DNA of 64,000 bases from Flavivirga sp. 57AJ16 (GCF_028736925.1 NZ_JAQZAT010000004.1:163617-227616); one strand, 5' to 3'. Positions 1 to 8,648 are shown, counted from the stretch's first letter. Translations and numbers: made by a program. Notes: a model not told the origin generated them from the letters alone.

Positions 1-720
1 ATTATCATATACATTGTAATCGGAATACAAATCATTGACAAAATCGATCACAATTTGATTATCACTAAACCCAGAATTTTTATTTCCTTTTAAAACTTCC
101 TTCTTTTTATTAATAACGTTATCTCCGTAAACTCTTGAAGCCGCTTCGTTTATAAACATGGGTAAATATGTTTTACCCGTTACGCGAGAGGTATCAACTT
201 CTTCAAAAACAAACTCCATACCCCTAAAAAGTCGACTTTTTATGAGTGCACTATCTATGGTATTAATATCGAATTCTACCTTTTCGTATTTATCGTATTC
301 GTACTGTTTATAAAGGTTTAAGCCATTTTTACGTTTATGTGCCCATATTTTTCTAAGCAGGTCAATAGCTGGATTATTCTTTTTTGATTGTTTTCCAGTC
401 GTGATAACAATTTGATCTAATTGTGCATTCTCTTCTTTAAGTGTAAACTTTAAATTATAATTCACCTTTTTATCTAAAGGGATAGTTAACAGTTCATAAC
501 CGATAAAGGATACGGTTAGCGCCCCCCAGGTTTCATCAGATTCTAAATAGAACTTTCCATTTTCGTCTGTTATGGTTCCAATGGTAGAACCTTTAAATAT
601 AACATTTGCAAAGGATACAGGCTGATCAAACTCGTCGAATACATAACCACTAGCTTTAGTTTGAGCTATTATAGAGGTTATTCCGAAGAAAAAAAAGGCA
701 ATAAGTAGTCTTATATTCAT
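1..720 (-). CDS. DUF5686 / carboxypeptidase-regulatory-like domain protein (3' part missing)
   Basis: This gene is open to the left window edge, so only the first 240 codons are present. The start ATG is at 718-720. The protein begins with a signal peptide (MNIRLLIAFFFFGITS, then IIAQ), followed by a CarboxypepD_reg-like beta domain (about residues 22-100; motifs ASGYVFDEFDQPV and GTITDENGKF) and the beginning of a DUF5686-type region (LLRKIWAHKRKN, YEYDKYEKVEFD). Proteins of this type in Bacteroidota are predicted outer-membrane barrels of unknown function. The minus-strand pdhB terminator lies between it and the upstream pdhB, so it probably has its own promoter. Family assignment is by motif resemblance. 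Confidence 0.8.
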   Translation of the reverse strand, partial: MNIRLLIAFFFFGITSIIAQTKASGYVFDEFDQPVSFANVIFKGSTIGTITDENGKFYLESDETWGALTVSFIGYELLTIPLDKKVNYNLKFTLKEENAQLDQIVITTGKQSKKNNPAIDLLRKIWAHKRKNGLNLYKQYEYDKYEKVEFDINTIDSALIKSRLFRGMEFVFEEVDTSRVTGKTYLPMFINEAASRVYGDNVINKKKEVLKGNKNSGFSDNQIVIDFVNDLYSDYNVYDN

Positions 721-729
721 AGTACAAAA

Positions 730-761
730 AAACTTCATCAACTATCGTGCTAATGAAGTTT
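730..761 (-). terminator. Rho-independent terminator of pdhB
   Basis: A 9-bp perfect inverted repeat (AAACTTCAT / ATGAAGTTT) with a 14-nt loop is followed on the minus strand by a run of T. It sits 22 bp downstream of the pdhB stop. Confidence 0.75.
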
Positions 762-783
762 CTATAACGTAAAAAGTTTTAAT

Positions 784-1761
784 TTATTTGTATAATACTT
801 TTTTTACCGCTTTAATAACATCGTCACTATTTGGCAACCATTCTGCTAATAAAACAGGTGAATATGGTGCCGGTGTATCTGCAGTATTAATTTTTACAAT
901 AGGAGCATCTAAATAGTCAAACGCTTCACTTTGTACCAAATATGTAATTTCGGTAGCCACATTACCAAAAGGCCATGCTTCTTCTAATACCACAAGTCTG
1001 TTGGTTTTCTTTACAGATTCTACGATAGCTTTTCTATCCATAGGACGTACCGTACGTAAATCGATAATTTCACAAGAAATGCCTTCCTTTTCCAATTCAT
1101 CAGCGGCTTTAAAAGCTTCTTTTATTATCTTTCCGAAAGACACAATCGTAACATCCGTTCCTTCGCGTTTAATATCTGCAACGCCTAAAGGCAATATATA
1201 TTCGCCTTCTGGTACTTCACCCTTGTCACCATACATCTGCTCACTTTCCATAAAAATAACCGGATCATCGTCACGAATCGCTGCTTTTAACAACCCTTTT
1301 GCATCATAGGGGTTAGATGGCACGACTACTTTTAATCCAGGTGTGTTAGCAAACCAATTTTCAAATGCCTGCGAGTGCGTTGCTCCTAACTGACCTGCAG
1401 AAGCTGTAGGCCCACGAAACACAATTGGGCATTTAAATTGACCTCCAGACATCTGCCTAATTTTTGCAGCATTATTTATAATTTGATCAATTCCAACTAA
1501 AGAGAAATTAAACGTCATATACTCAACAATCGGTCGGTTCCCTGTCATGGTAGAACCAATAGCAACCCCTGCAAAACCAAGTTCTGCAATGGGCGTATCA
1601 ATAACACGCTTAGCTCCAAATTCATCCAACATGCCTTTTGACGCTTTATAAGCACCATTATATTCTGCTACTTCTTCACCCATTAAATAAATGCTTTCAT
1701 CTCTGCGCATTTCTTCGCTCATGGCTTCACATATAGCCTCTCTAAATTGAATTGTCTTCAT
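784..1761 (-). CDS. pdhB: Pyruvate dehydrogenase E1 component, beta subunit
   Basis: This 325-residue protein is the beta subunit of the thiamine-diphosphate-dependent E1 enzyme, which decarboxylates pyruvate and acetylates the lipoyl arm of E2. It has the usual two-domain layout: a transketolase-type pyrimidine-binding domain (about 1-175; FREAICEAMSEEM, MGEEVAEYNGAYK, DTPIAELGFAGVAIG) and a C-terminal domain (about 190-320; VSFGKIIKEAFKAADEL, EEAWPFGNVATEI). Length and start match the family. The alpha subunit and E2 are not in the window, so the complex is encoded in pieces. Transcription reads away from etfB, and a terminator follows directly. The E1-beta family is clear; a branched-chain 2-oxoacid substrate is the main, less likely alternative. 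Confidence 0.93.
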   Translation of the reverse strand: MKTIQFREAICEAMSEEMRRDESIYLMGEEVAEYNGAYKASKGMLDEFGAKRVIDTPIAELGFAGVAIGSTMTGNRPIVEYMTFNFSLVGIDQIINNAAKIRQMSGGQFKCPIVFRGPTASAGQLGATHSQAFENWFANTPGLKVVVPSNPYDAKGLLKAAIRDDDPVIFMESEQMYGDKGEVPEGEYILPLGVADIKREGTDVTIVSFGKIIKEAFKAADELEKEGISCEIIDLRTVRPMDRKAIVESVKKTNRLVVLEEAWPFGNVATEITYLVQSEAFDYLDAPIVKINTADTPAPYSPVLLAEWLPNSDDVIKAVKKVLYK

Positions 1762-2171
1762 TAATCTAATTTTAATTCGAGTTGCAAAAATAGGAATTAT
1801 TGATTATAATTTTACATAAAAACCAATAGTAAAATGATCCACTAAAAAAAATTATCCTTTTTAAGGAAATTATACACAGCCAATGAAGATTTGTTTCCTT
1901 AAATTAATTCTATTTTTTTTATTTATTCCTCAGCAAACCAGTCATAGATTTATTAATATTTTAAAGAAACATTCATAATCATGGGCTTTTTGATAATTAT
2001 TTCGATTATTTACTATGCATGCATAGTAAATAATCGAAATAAAATAATTACCTTCGTAATCTCAAAATTTTGTTAAAAACCGCAATATTTAAATGGTTGT
2101 TTTTCAACTAATAATTGCAAAAATTAACGAACTAAGTTAAATAAAAAACGAAACGATTAAATTGTTATAAT
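1762..2171. promoter_or_regulatory. Divergent pdhB/etfB control region with a 46-bp palindrome
   Basis: This 410-bp non-coding stretch separates two divergent genes. At 1997-2042 it contains a perfect, loop-free 46-bp palindrome centred between 2019 and 2020; the central core is TACTATGCATGCATAGTA. The centre is about 150 bp from the etfB start and 240 bp from pdhB. Cores of this form resemble operators of dimeric winged-helix repressors (MarR type), but no such regulator is encoded nearby, so the regulatory reading is inference. The rest is AT-rich with no ORF. Confidence 0.6.
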
Positions 2172-2918
2172 ATGAAAATATTAGTGTGCATTAGTCATGT
2201 TCCTGATACAACTTCTAAAATTAATTTCAGTGAAGGTGACACCAAATTTGATACCAATGGTGTACAATTTGTAATAAACCCAAACGATGAATTTGGTTTA
2301 ACCCGCGCTATGTGGTTTAAAGAAAAACAAGGCGCTCATGTGACCGTTGTAAATGTCGGGGGACCAGAAACAGAACCTACCCTTCGTAAAGCTTTGGCCA
2401 TTGGTGCCGATGCTGCCATTAGAGTGAATACGGCTGCTTCTGATGGTTTTTCAGTAGCAAAACAATTAGCGAATGTTGTTAAAGATGGCGCCTATGATCT
2501 AGTTATTGCCGGTCGTGAGTCTATCGATTATAATGGCGGTATGGTTCCTGGTATGATTGCAGGGTTAACCAACGCAAATTTTGTAAATAATTGCATTGGC
2601 TTAGAGGTAGATGGCACTTCTGCAAAAGCTGTAAGAGAGATAGATGGCGGAAAAGAAACAGTCTCTACGGCCCTTCCATTAGTTATTGGCGGACAAAAAG
2701 GATTGGTTGAAGAAAGCGATCTAAGAATCCCAAATATGAGAGGGATTATGATGGCGCGTCAAAAACCTTTAACCGTTGTGGATCCCATTGATGCCAGTGC
2801 CGAAACGACTTCTGTTAAATTTGAAAAACCGGCTCCTAAAGGTGCCGTGAAATTGGTTTCGGCAGATCATTTGGACGAATTGGTAAATTTACTTCATAAC
2901 GAAGCTAAAGTTATTTAA
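2172..2918 (+). CDS. etfB: Electron transfer flavoprotein, beta subunit
   Basis: This 248-residue protein is the small ETF subunit (FixA family). With EtfA it carries electrons from acyl-CoA and related dehydrogenases to the quinone pool. Visible family features are the N-terminal VCISHVPDTTSKI, the AMP-binding-fold segments VTVVNVGG and LRKALAIGADAAIRV, and the ETF-beta signature region with VIAGRESIDYNGGMVPGMIA and EIDGGKETV. Length is normal. The gene pairs with etfA 104 bp downstream; the gap holds two short hairpins. The long upstream region with the palindrome is the likely control point. Confidence 0.95.
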   Translation: MKILVCISHVPDTTSKINFSEGDTKFDTNGVQFVINPNDEFGLTRAMWFKEKQGAHVTVVNVGGPETEPTLRKALAIGADAAIRVNTAASDGFSVAKQLANVVKDGAYDLVIAGRESIDYNGGMVPGMIAGLTNANFVNNCIGLEVDGTSAKAVREIDGGKETVSTALPLVIGGQKGLVEESDLRIPNMRGIMMARQKPLTVVDPIDASAETTSVKFEKPAPKGAVKLVSADHLDELVNLLHNEAKVI

Positions 2919-2929
2919 TCGCAGATTAA

Positions 2930-3001
2930 ATAATTCCGAATTTATTTCGGAATCTTAACAACACAAGCGTAAAATTAATAAGGCCCTGAACCAAGTCCAG
3001 G
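2930..3001. repeat. Two short palindromic repeats between etfB and etfA
   Basis: Two hairpin-forming motifs occupy the etfB-etfA gap: one of the form ATTCCGAA ... TTCGGAAT (about 2930-2952) and one of the form CCCTG ... CAGGG (about 2984-3001, with AACCAAGTC between). The same motif types recur at 41951-41971 inside the metK leader and at 10420-10437, so they belong to a dispersed palindromic repeat family. They may also act as mRNA stability elements. Confidence 0.6.
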
Positions 3002-3022
3002 GTGAGGAAAAATAAATTTTTT

Positions 3023-3982
3023 ATGTCAGTTTTAGTATATACAGAATCAGAGCAAGGCACCTTTAAAAAAGCAGCTTTAGAAGTAGCTTCTTATGCCAAG
3101 GCAGTAGCCAATCAATTAGGAACAACCGTTACGGCCATTACTATAAATGTAGATAATGCTTCAGAATTAGGGAACTATGGTGTCGATAAAGTTTTAAATG
3201 TATCCAATGCACAACTACAAACCTTTAACGCTAATGGTTATGCAGAAGCTATTAAACAAGCAGCAGAAAAAGAAGCAGCAAAAGTCGTGGTGGTGAGCTC
3301 TAGTGCCAATAGTAAATATTTAGCACCCCTTTTAGCCGTGGGTTTAAATGCAGGGTATGCCTCTAATGTTATTGAAGCACCAGCAAGCACATCTCCTTTT
3401 ACGGTTAAGCGTACCGCATTTACCAATAAAGCTTTCGAAATGACCCAAATCAATACCGATGTAAAGGTTATAGGTGTTTCTAATAACTCATTTGGATTGG
3501 TAGAAAATAACAGTAACGCTTCCACGGAAGACTTCTCGCCTTCAATTTCAGAATCAGGAATAAAAGTAGAATCTGTAGACAAAGCAACGGATAAAGTTAC
3601 TATTGCAGATGCCGACATCGTTGTATCTGCTGGTCGCGGATTAAAAGGTCCTGAAAATTGGGGTATGATAGAAGAATTAGCAGATGTTTTAGGAGCAGCA
3701 ACCGCATGCTCAAAACCTGTTTCAGATTTAGGATGGCGACCTCACAGCGAACACGTTGGGCAAACAGGGAAACCAGTAGCATCAAATTTATATATAGCCA
3801 TAGGTATTTCCGGGGCCATTCAACATTTAGCTGGAATTAATGCCTCAAAAGTAAAAGTAGTCATCAACACAGATCCCGAAGCACCTTTCTTTAAAGCTGC
3901 AGATTACGGGGTTGTTGGAGATGCTTTCGAAGTCGTTCCACAACTCATAGAAAAATTAAAGGCTTTTAAGGCACAACAATAA
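3023..3982 (+). CDS. etfA: Electron transfer flavoprotein, alpha subunit
   Basis: This is the FAD-binding large subunit of ETF (FixB family), partner of etfB. I place the start at the ATG at 3023 (MSVLVYTESEQGTFKKAALE), giving 320 residues; an in-frame GTG at 3002 would add seven charged residues (MRKNKFF) that do not fit the family N-terminus. The C-terminal half has the FAD-binding signature: VSAGRGLKGPENW, ACSKPVSDLGWRPHSEHVGQTGK, YIAIGISGAIQHLAG and VINTDPEAPFFKAADYGVVGD. No terminator is obvious downstream. Confidence 0.95.
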   Translation: MSVLVYTESEQGTFKKAALEVASYAKAVANQLGTTVTAITINVDNASELGNYGVDKVLNVSNAQLQTFNANGYAEAIKQAAEKEAAKVVVVSSSANSKYLAPLLAVGLNAGYASNVIEAPASTSPFTVKRTAFTNKAFEMTQINTDVKVIGVSNNSFGLVENNSNASTEDFSPSISESGIKVESVDKATDKVTIADADIVVSAGRGLKGPENWGMIEELADVLGAATACSKPVSDLGWRPHSEHVGQTGKPVASNLYIAIGISGAIQHLAGINASKVKVVINTDPEAPFFKAADYGVVGDAFEVVPQLIEKLKAFKAQQ

Positions 3983-4105
3983 ATTATTTTTTATAAATTG
4001 TATAGTCGTATAGAACTGCTTAAATTAGCACTAAATACTTAAATCTGCCTTGGTCAGTTGGTAAAGTCCTAATTTAAACGGTTCTTTGCGTTTTTGTATA
4101 AAATT

Positions 4106-4720
4106 ATGAGTTTAGTAAGATTAAACATAAAGGGAATATCCTATAGTCAAACCCAAAACGGTGCGTATGCCTTAATTTTAAATGAAATAGATGGCGACCG
4201 TAAACTCCCGATCGTCATTGGCGCTTTTGAAGCACAATCTATTGCCATTGCTTTGGAAAAAGAAATTAGACCTCCCAGACCATTGACACACGATTTATTT
4301 AAAAATTTCTCGGATCGTTTTGATATTGTTGTCAAACAAGTGATCATCCATAAACTAGTTGATGGGGTTTTTTATTCCAGTTTAATTTGCGAACGTGATA
4401 AAATTGAAGAAATTATAGATGCCAGAACCAGTGATGCTATTGCCTTGGCGCTTCGTTTCGACGCACCAATCTTTACTTACAAAAACATTCTTGATAAGGC
4501 CGGGATCTATTTAAAAGTGAACCCAAAGGACGAAAGCGAAAACCAAGATAGTATTCTGGTAGATGATGTCATTTCCTCCGAGTTGGAACCAGATGCACCA
4601 CGTGAAAATCTTAAGGGAAAAACACTTGAAGAGCTGCATAACTTATTAGACGAAGCTGTTGCTAACGAAAACTATGAAAAAGCAGCTCATATTCGCGATG
4701 AAATCTCAAAACGGGAATAA
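4106..4720 (+). CDS. Bifunctional nuclease family protein (BFN domain plus UVR motif)
   Basis: This 204-residue protein has an N-terminal BFN (DUF151) domain (about 1-130; RLNIKGISYSQTQNGAYALI, DGDRKLPIVIGAFEAQSIA, PRPLTHDLF, ARTSDAIALALRF) and a C-terminal UvrB/UvrC-type helical pair (about 170-203; LHNLLDEAVANENYEKAAHI, RDEI). Plant homologues have been described as dual RNase/DNase; the bacterial role is unclear. I use the ATG at 4106; an in-frame TTG at 4094 adds four residues without support. The gene lies 40 bp ahead of the nucleoside transporter and is probably co-transcribed with it. Confidence 0.88.
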   Translation: MSLVRLNIKGISYSQTQNGAYALILNEIDGDRKLPIVIGAFEAQSIAIALEKEIRPPRPLTHDLFKNFSDRFDIVVKQVIIHKLVDGVFYSSLICERDKIEEIIDARTSDAIALALRFDAPIFTYKNILDKAGIYLKVNPKDESENQDSILVDDVISSELEPDAPRENLKGKTLEELHNLLDEAVANENYEKAAHIRDEISKRE

Positions 4721-4760
4721 TGCCGGTTAACCCTTAAAATGGTATAAACTTACTCTTTAT

Positions 4761-6287
4761 ATGAAATCCTTTTCTTTGTTCATTGTCGCTATTTTTTTCT
4801 TATTTACAACATCAACTATAGCACAAGAGGCAAACGAAAACAAACTGTTGGATTCAGTTCAACAAACTGTGCCCGTAAATGATTCTGCAGATACTTTAGG
4901 CATAAACAGTGAAGGTTCCAAAACTGAAAATACATCAAAACAAAGCACGACCAATACCTCTGCAAATATTATTATTCCAAGTCAAGGTTTTTCAATGAAT
5001 AGTTTATGGCGAGGTGTTTTAGGCATGGTTTCTTTAATCCTTCTGGCATTTCTTTTTAGCAGTAATAGAAAAGCCATTAATTGGAAAATTGTCGGTATTG
5101 GTTTGGCATTTCAGCTATTAATTGCCGTAGGCGTTTTAAAAGTTGAATTCATCAAGGGCATTTTTGAATTTATTGGCGGGCTTTTTGTTGAAGTTTTAGA
5201 GTTCACAAGAGCAGGTAGTAAGTTTTTGTTTGAAGGATTGGTTGTAGACATGGATACATTTGGGTTTATATTCGCTTTTCAAGTATTACCGACCATTATA
5301 TTCTTTTCTGCCTTAACCTCGGTTTTATTTTATTTGGGCATTATTCAAAAAGTAGTGAAAGCTATGGCCTGGCTACTTTCCAAAGCTTTAAAAATTTCTG
5401 GAGCAGAAAGCTTGAGCGTTGCCGGTAACATCTTTTTAGGTCAAACGGAAGCACCTCTTTTAATAAAGGCTTATTTAGAAAAAATGAATAAGTCCGAAAT
5501 GCTGTTGGTCATGATTGGTGGTATGGCAACCGTTGCAGGAGCTGTATTAGCGGCATATATAGGCTTTTTAGGAGGCAATGACCCAGAACTCAGGTTATTT
5601 TATGCAAAACATCTTTTAGCTGCTTCGGTCATGGCAGCCCCAGGTGCCATCGTGATTTCAAAAATATTATATCCCCAAACCGAAGACGTTAATACCGATG
5701 TTAAAGTCTCCCAGGAAAAAATTGGTGCTAATTTTTTAGACGCCATCTCTAACGGAACCACAGAAGGCCTAAAACTAGCCGTTAATGTAGGTGCTATGCT
5801 TTTAGTGTTTGTTGCTTTTATAGCCATGTTTAATGGTATACTAGGCTGGATTGGTGATATATCTTCAATAAATACGTGGGTAACTGGTAATACGCCCTAC
5901 GAAAGTTTATCACTTGAATTAATTTTAGGGTATGTTTTTGCGCCACTTATGTGGCTTATTGGCGTTGCAAAAGAAGATATGGCCCTCATGGGGCAATTAT
6001 TGGGTATTAAATTAGCTGCCAGCGAATTTATAGGTTATATTCAGTTAGCAGATTTAAAAAACGTAACAAGCGCTGTACACCTTAATTATGAAAAATCTAT
6101 AATTATGGCTACCTATATGCTATGTGGTTTTGCTAATTTCGCGTCTATTGGTATTCAAATTGGCGGTATTGGTTCTTTGGCTCCTGGGCAACGAAAATTA
6201 CTATCCCAATTTGGCATGAAAGCACTTATTGGTGGTACTATCGCCTCTTTGGTTTCTGCTACTATTGCCGGGATGATTATTGGGTAA
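4761..6287 (+). CDS. Nucleoside:cation symporter, NupC/CNT family
   Basis: This 508-residue membrane protein should import nucleosides using an ion gradient. The CNT core (about residues 85-505) shows family segments: LPTIIFFSALTSVLFYLGI, SVAGNIFLGQTEAPLLIKAY, the gate-like MATVAGAVLAAYIGFLGG, APLMWLIGVAKEDM and GFANFASIGIQIGGIGSLAP. It is longer than E. coli NupC because of an N-terminal extension: a signal-peptide-like segment (MKSFSLFIVAIFFLFTTST, then IAQ) and about 60 polar Ser/Thr/Asn-rich residues before the first core helix. Substrate is inferred from family. It follows the bifunctional nuclease gene, suggesting nucleotide salvage. Confidence 0.9.
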   Translation: MKSFSLFIVAIFFLFTTSTIAQEANENKLLDSVQQTVPVNDSADTLGINSEGSKTENTSKQSTTNTSANIIIPSQGFSMNSLWRGVLGMVSLILLAFLFSSNRKAINWKIVGIGLAFQLLIAVGVLKVEFIKGIFEFIGGLFVEVLEFTRAGSKFLFEGLVVDMDTFGFIFAFQVLPTIIFFSALTSVLFYLGIIQKVVKAMAWLLSKALKISGAESLSVAGNIFLGQTEAPLLIKAYLEKMNKSEMLLVMIGGMATVAGAVLAAYIGFLGGNDPELRLFYAKHLLAASVMAAPGAIVISKILYPQTEDVNTDVKVSQEKIGANFLDAISNGTTEGLKLAVNVGAMLLVFVAFIAMFNGILGWIGDISSINTWVTGNTPYESLSLELILGYVFAPLMWLIGVAKEDMALMGQLLGIKLAASEFIGYIQLADLKNVTSAVHLNYEKSIIMATYMLCGFANFASIGIQIGGIGSLAPGQRKLLSQFGMKALIGGTIASLVSATIAGMIIG

Positions 6288-6757
6288 CCCCCATTCCTGT
6301 GAAAGCAGGAACCTTATTTTTCGTAGTTAATAACTTTATAATATATTATTGAAGTATCTCCTATCAAAACTTGATGCTTTTTTTTATTTTTATGGCCAGT
6401 ATTTTGTCATACCGAATGCTCTGTTAATGAGTGCAGTCGAAATAGCCCGAAGTATCTTTAATAAAGATTTTTCACTATGAAGTGATTTAAACTTTTTGTT
6501 TTAAGCCACTTCTATATTCTAAATTTATTTTTAATTTAACGTCCGTTCGATGTAATTTTAAATAAAATAATAGTAGTGATTGCTTTGACAACAAGTGGTC
6601 TGTCATGTCGACAGAGCGAAGCATGAGACTTTCGACGGAGCTCAAGATGAACTTGAGATATCTCATAAGGGTGAGATTCCTTGCCTTTGCCAGTCTGGTA
6701 GGGTTCCTCGTTCGGAATGACATAGAAAAAATTTAATATGTTTGTTATAAACGTGTT
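6288..6757. repeat. Non-coding repeat-rich gap downstream of the nucleoside transporter
   Basis: No credible gene. A hairpin TTCCTG-tgtgaaag-CAGGAA type element lies right after the transporter stop (6294-6311), where it may act as a 3' end structure. Around 6405-6470 and again at 6597-6722 there are copies of a dispersed repeat with ends of the form TGTCATxxCGA and CGGAATGACA, found also at 14777, 16227, 43827 and 63911. Confidence 0.6.
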
Positions 6758-6990
6758 ATACCAATTATTATTTAAAATGAGCTATAAATAATTTGATTTA
6801 TATTTTGTTCTGATATGATAGAAAATTCAATCATAGCCTTTGTTATGGTTTTATACCCTGTCAAGCTGAGCTCATGTTTTATATTGAAATATGAGCAAAA
6901 TTGTAATCGAAGATTCATGAACTCCTATTTATCAAATTAGATCTGTGAGCTAAACAAATTATAGGGGTTGTTTTGAGTCATAATTGGTAT
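6758..6990. mobile_element. MITE-like element (ATACCA family, copy 1)
   Basis: A 233-bp AT-rich stretch is bounded by a perfect 11-bp terminal inverted repeat (ATACCAATTAT at 6758-6768, ATAATTGGTAT at 6980-6990). Its left part matches the repeats starting at 14900 and 63792 (TTTAAAATGA, ATTTGATTTATATTTT). It encodes nothing and is best read as a miniature inverted-repeat element. Confidence 0.6.
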
Positions 6991-7023
6991 TATAATTAGA
7001 ACTCACGTTAATTTAAAAGAGAT

Positions 7024-7039
7024 CCCCACTTTCGTGGGG
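7024..7039 (+). repeat. Short hairpin directly upstream of thyA start
   Basis: CCCCAC-TTTC-GTGGGG is a 6-bp perfect stem with a 4-nt loop, six bases before the thyA ATG. A related motif (CCCCACCTTCGTGG) occurs at 51546-51559, so it is probably a dispersed mini-repeat. In this position it would fold in the 5' leader and could affect initiation. Confidence 0.55.
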
Positions 7040-7045
7040 AATGTT

Positions 7046-7897
7046 ATGAAACAATATCACGACTTAGTAAAGCACGTTTTAGAAAACGGAAATGAAAAAG
7101 GAGACCGTACCGGTACTGGTACTAAAAGTGTTTTCGGATATCAAATGCGATTTGATTTAAGTGAAGGGTTTCCTATGGTTACGACTAAAAAACTACACTT
7201 AAAATCAATCATTCACGAATTACTTTGGTTTTTAAAAGGTGACACTAACACCAAGTACCTTACAGAAAATGGGGTGCGTATTTGGAACGAGTGGGCAGAC
7301 GCCCATGGTAATTTAGGCCCTGTTTATGGACACCAATGGCGCAACTGGAACAGCGATGAGATCGATCAGATTAAAGAAGTTATCCATACTTTAAAAAACA
7401 ATCCAAATAGCCGAAGAATGTTGGTGTCTGCGTGGAATCCATCTGTGCTGCCGGACACTTCAAAATCATTTGATGAAAATGTGGCTAACGGCAAAGCTGC
7501 TTTGCCTCCCTGCCATGCGTTTTTTCAATTTTATGTATCCTCTCCCGACCTCTCCAAAGGCGAGGAGAAAAGTAAATTGTCATGTCAGTTATATCAACGA
7601 AGTGCGGACATTTTTTTAGGAGTCCCTTTCAATATTGCGTCTTATGCTTTGTTCACCATGATGATGGCACAGGTTTGCGGTTATGAGGCTGGTGAATTTA
7701 TCCATACGTTTGGTGATGCGCATATCTATAGCAATCACTATGAACAGTTGGAACTACAATTATCCAGGGAATTAAGGCCATTACCAAAAATGATCCTAAA
7801 TCCAGAGGTCAAAGATATTTTCGATTTTACTTTCGATGATTTTACTTTGATAGATTACGATCCGCATCCACATATAAAAGGTGCAGTGGCCATATAA
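7046..7897 (+). CDS. thyA: Thymidylate synthase with a short in-frame insertion
   Basis: ThyA methylates dUMP to dTMP with methylenetetrahydrofolate. I use the ATG at 7046 ([15 protein letters not shown]); the upstream in-frame GTG at 7034 lies inside a hairpin. Family motifs are present: KGDRTGTGT, the catalytic Cys156 in [40 protein letters not shown] and DPHPHIKG. Compared with the usual family sequence [16 protein letters not shown], this protein has about nine extra residues after FYV (165-176, [12 protein letters not shown]). The DNA there contains a palindrome (7549-7565), pointing to an in-frame repeat insertion. Catalytic residues are intact, so the enzyme is probably active. Confidence 0.95.
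   Translation: MKQYHDLVKHVLENGNEKGDRTGTGTKSVFGYQMRFDLSEGFPMVTTKKLHLKSIIHELLWFLKGDTNTKYLTENGVRIWNEWADAHGNLGPVYGHQWRNWNSDEIDQIKEVIHTLKNNPNSRRMLVSAWNPSVLPDTSKSFDENVANGKAALPPCHAFFQFYVSSPDLSKGEEKSKLSCQLYQRSADIFLGVPFNIASYALFTMMMAQVCGYEAGEFIHTFGDAHIYSNHYEQLELQLSRELRPLPKMILNPEVKDIFDFTFDDFTLIDYDPHPHIKGAVAI
7538..7573 (+). repeat. Palindromic repeat inserted in frame inside thyA
   Basis: The segment encodes the extra residues of ThyA. It contains CCTCTCC-AAA-GGCGAGG (7549-7565), a 7-bp stem with one mismatch and a 3-base loop. Arms of this kind (CCTCCC / GGGAGG) recur in non-coding repeats at 43643-43672 and 50174-50410. Confidence 0.65.
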
Positions 7898-7917
7898 ATT
7901 CCTGCGAAGGCAGGAAT
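7898..7917 (+). repeat. Hairpin at the thyA 3' end
   Basis: ATTCCTGC-GAAG-GCAGGAAT, an 8-bp perfect stem, begins at the base after the thyA stop. The same motif follows the nucleoside transporter (6294) and variants occur at 8651 and 43881. No T-run follows, so it is a repeat that may serve as an mRNA 3' end structure rather than a classical terminator. Confidence 0.55.
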
Positions 7918-7983
7918 CTCATGAATTAAGTACGAAATAATAATGTTTTGTTGGATTACTCGATCAGACAAAAAACACAAACT

Positions 7984-8648
7984 TTGAAACAATTATTTCC
8001 ATTAATATTACTCTTTTTAAGCGTATCTATCTACTCTCAATAAAAAACTGATGAAGCTATTGAAGAATCTCATGAAATTCCTTTTGTCATAATAGAAAAA
8101 CCTCCTATCTATAGCTAAATCAATATAAAATAACATGAACTTTCAGAGTAAAAAACCGAATTTCTTCGTTATTAATACTCGCCGTAACTAGGCTATGCCT
8201 ACGCTTTTTGCCTTGAACTTCTTTTTTTTTATTTCTAAATATTCTATGCCATTTTATATCGACTTAGCTATATAATGAAATTTATTGTCTCGAAAAACTT
8301 AGCAATTCTGAGTTAAAAAAGTGTTTTACTCGAAGTATAGCAAATCATCTCAGTCATCATTTTAACACTAATGTAGTTAAACGGTCTGAACTACTTGTTG
8401 GACAAGTTAGAATAAGAGCTTATTTTACAATAGATAAAGAAGAAAATATTAAGGACATTAAGGCAGAAGCACCCCATCCCAAATATGAAGAAGAAACTTT
8501 TCGTGTATTAAAACTAATTCCAAAAATGAAAAAACCCAGTTATCACAAGGGAAGACCTGTCTCTATTTCTTATATGATACCCATTGTTTTTAACATGGAT
8601 AATTCAGAAAATAACAAGCGAACTTATTTAGACTTTTCAATTTGCTAA
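7984..8648 (+). pseudogene. TonB C-terminal-domain protein, broken
   Basis: Two halves of one reading frame family can be read. The 5' part starts with a signal peptide (TTG at 7984, then KQLFPLILLFLSVSIYSQ), hits an in-frame TAA right after the signal peptide, and continues as KTDEAIEESHEIPFVIIEKP up to a stop at the edge of an inserted element (8112-8270). The 3' part resumes with CLEKLSNSELKKCFTRSIA and ends with a TonB-C-like domain (VRIRAYFTIDKEENIKD, EAPHPKYEEETFRVLKLIPK). The same pattern (PxxPGCE, KKCMSxKI, SPHPKLEDEAER) is intact in the two TonB-like genes at 50648 and 51617. A premature stop plus the insertion make it non-functional. Confidence 0.8.
8112..8270. mobile_element. MITE-like insertion inside the TonB pseudogene
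   Basis: A 159-bp segment is bounded by 25-bp imperfect terminal inverted repeats (TAGCTAAATCAATATAAAAT... at the left, reverse complement TAGCTAAGTCGATATAAAAT... at the right, about 21/25 identical). TA dinucleotides abut both ends, as for TA-targeting elements, though the duplication is ambiguous. The centre (CTAGGCTATGCCTA, then TTGAACT) resembles the element at 32152-32313. Confidence 0.65.

Noticed and set aside
6487..6723. 78-codon minus-strand ORF
   Set aside because: It lies across a dispersed TGTCAT-type repeat and has no protein-like motif or conserved start.
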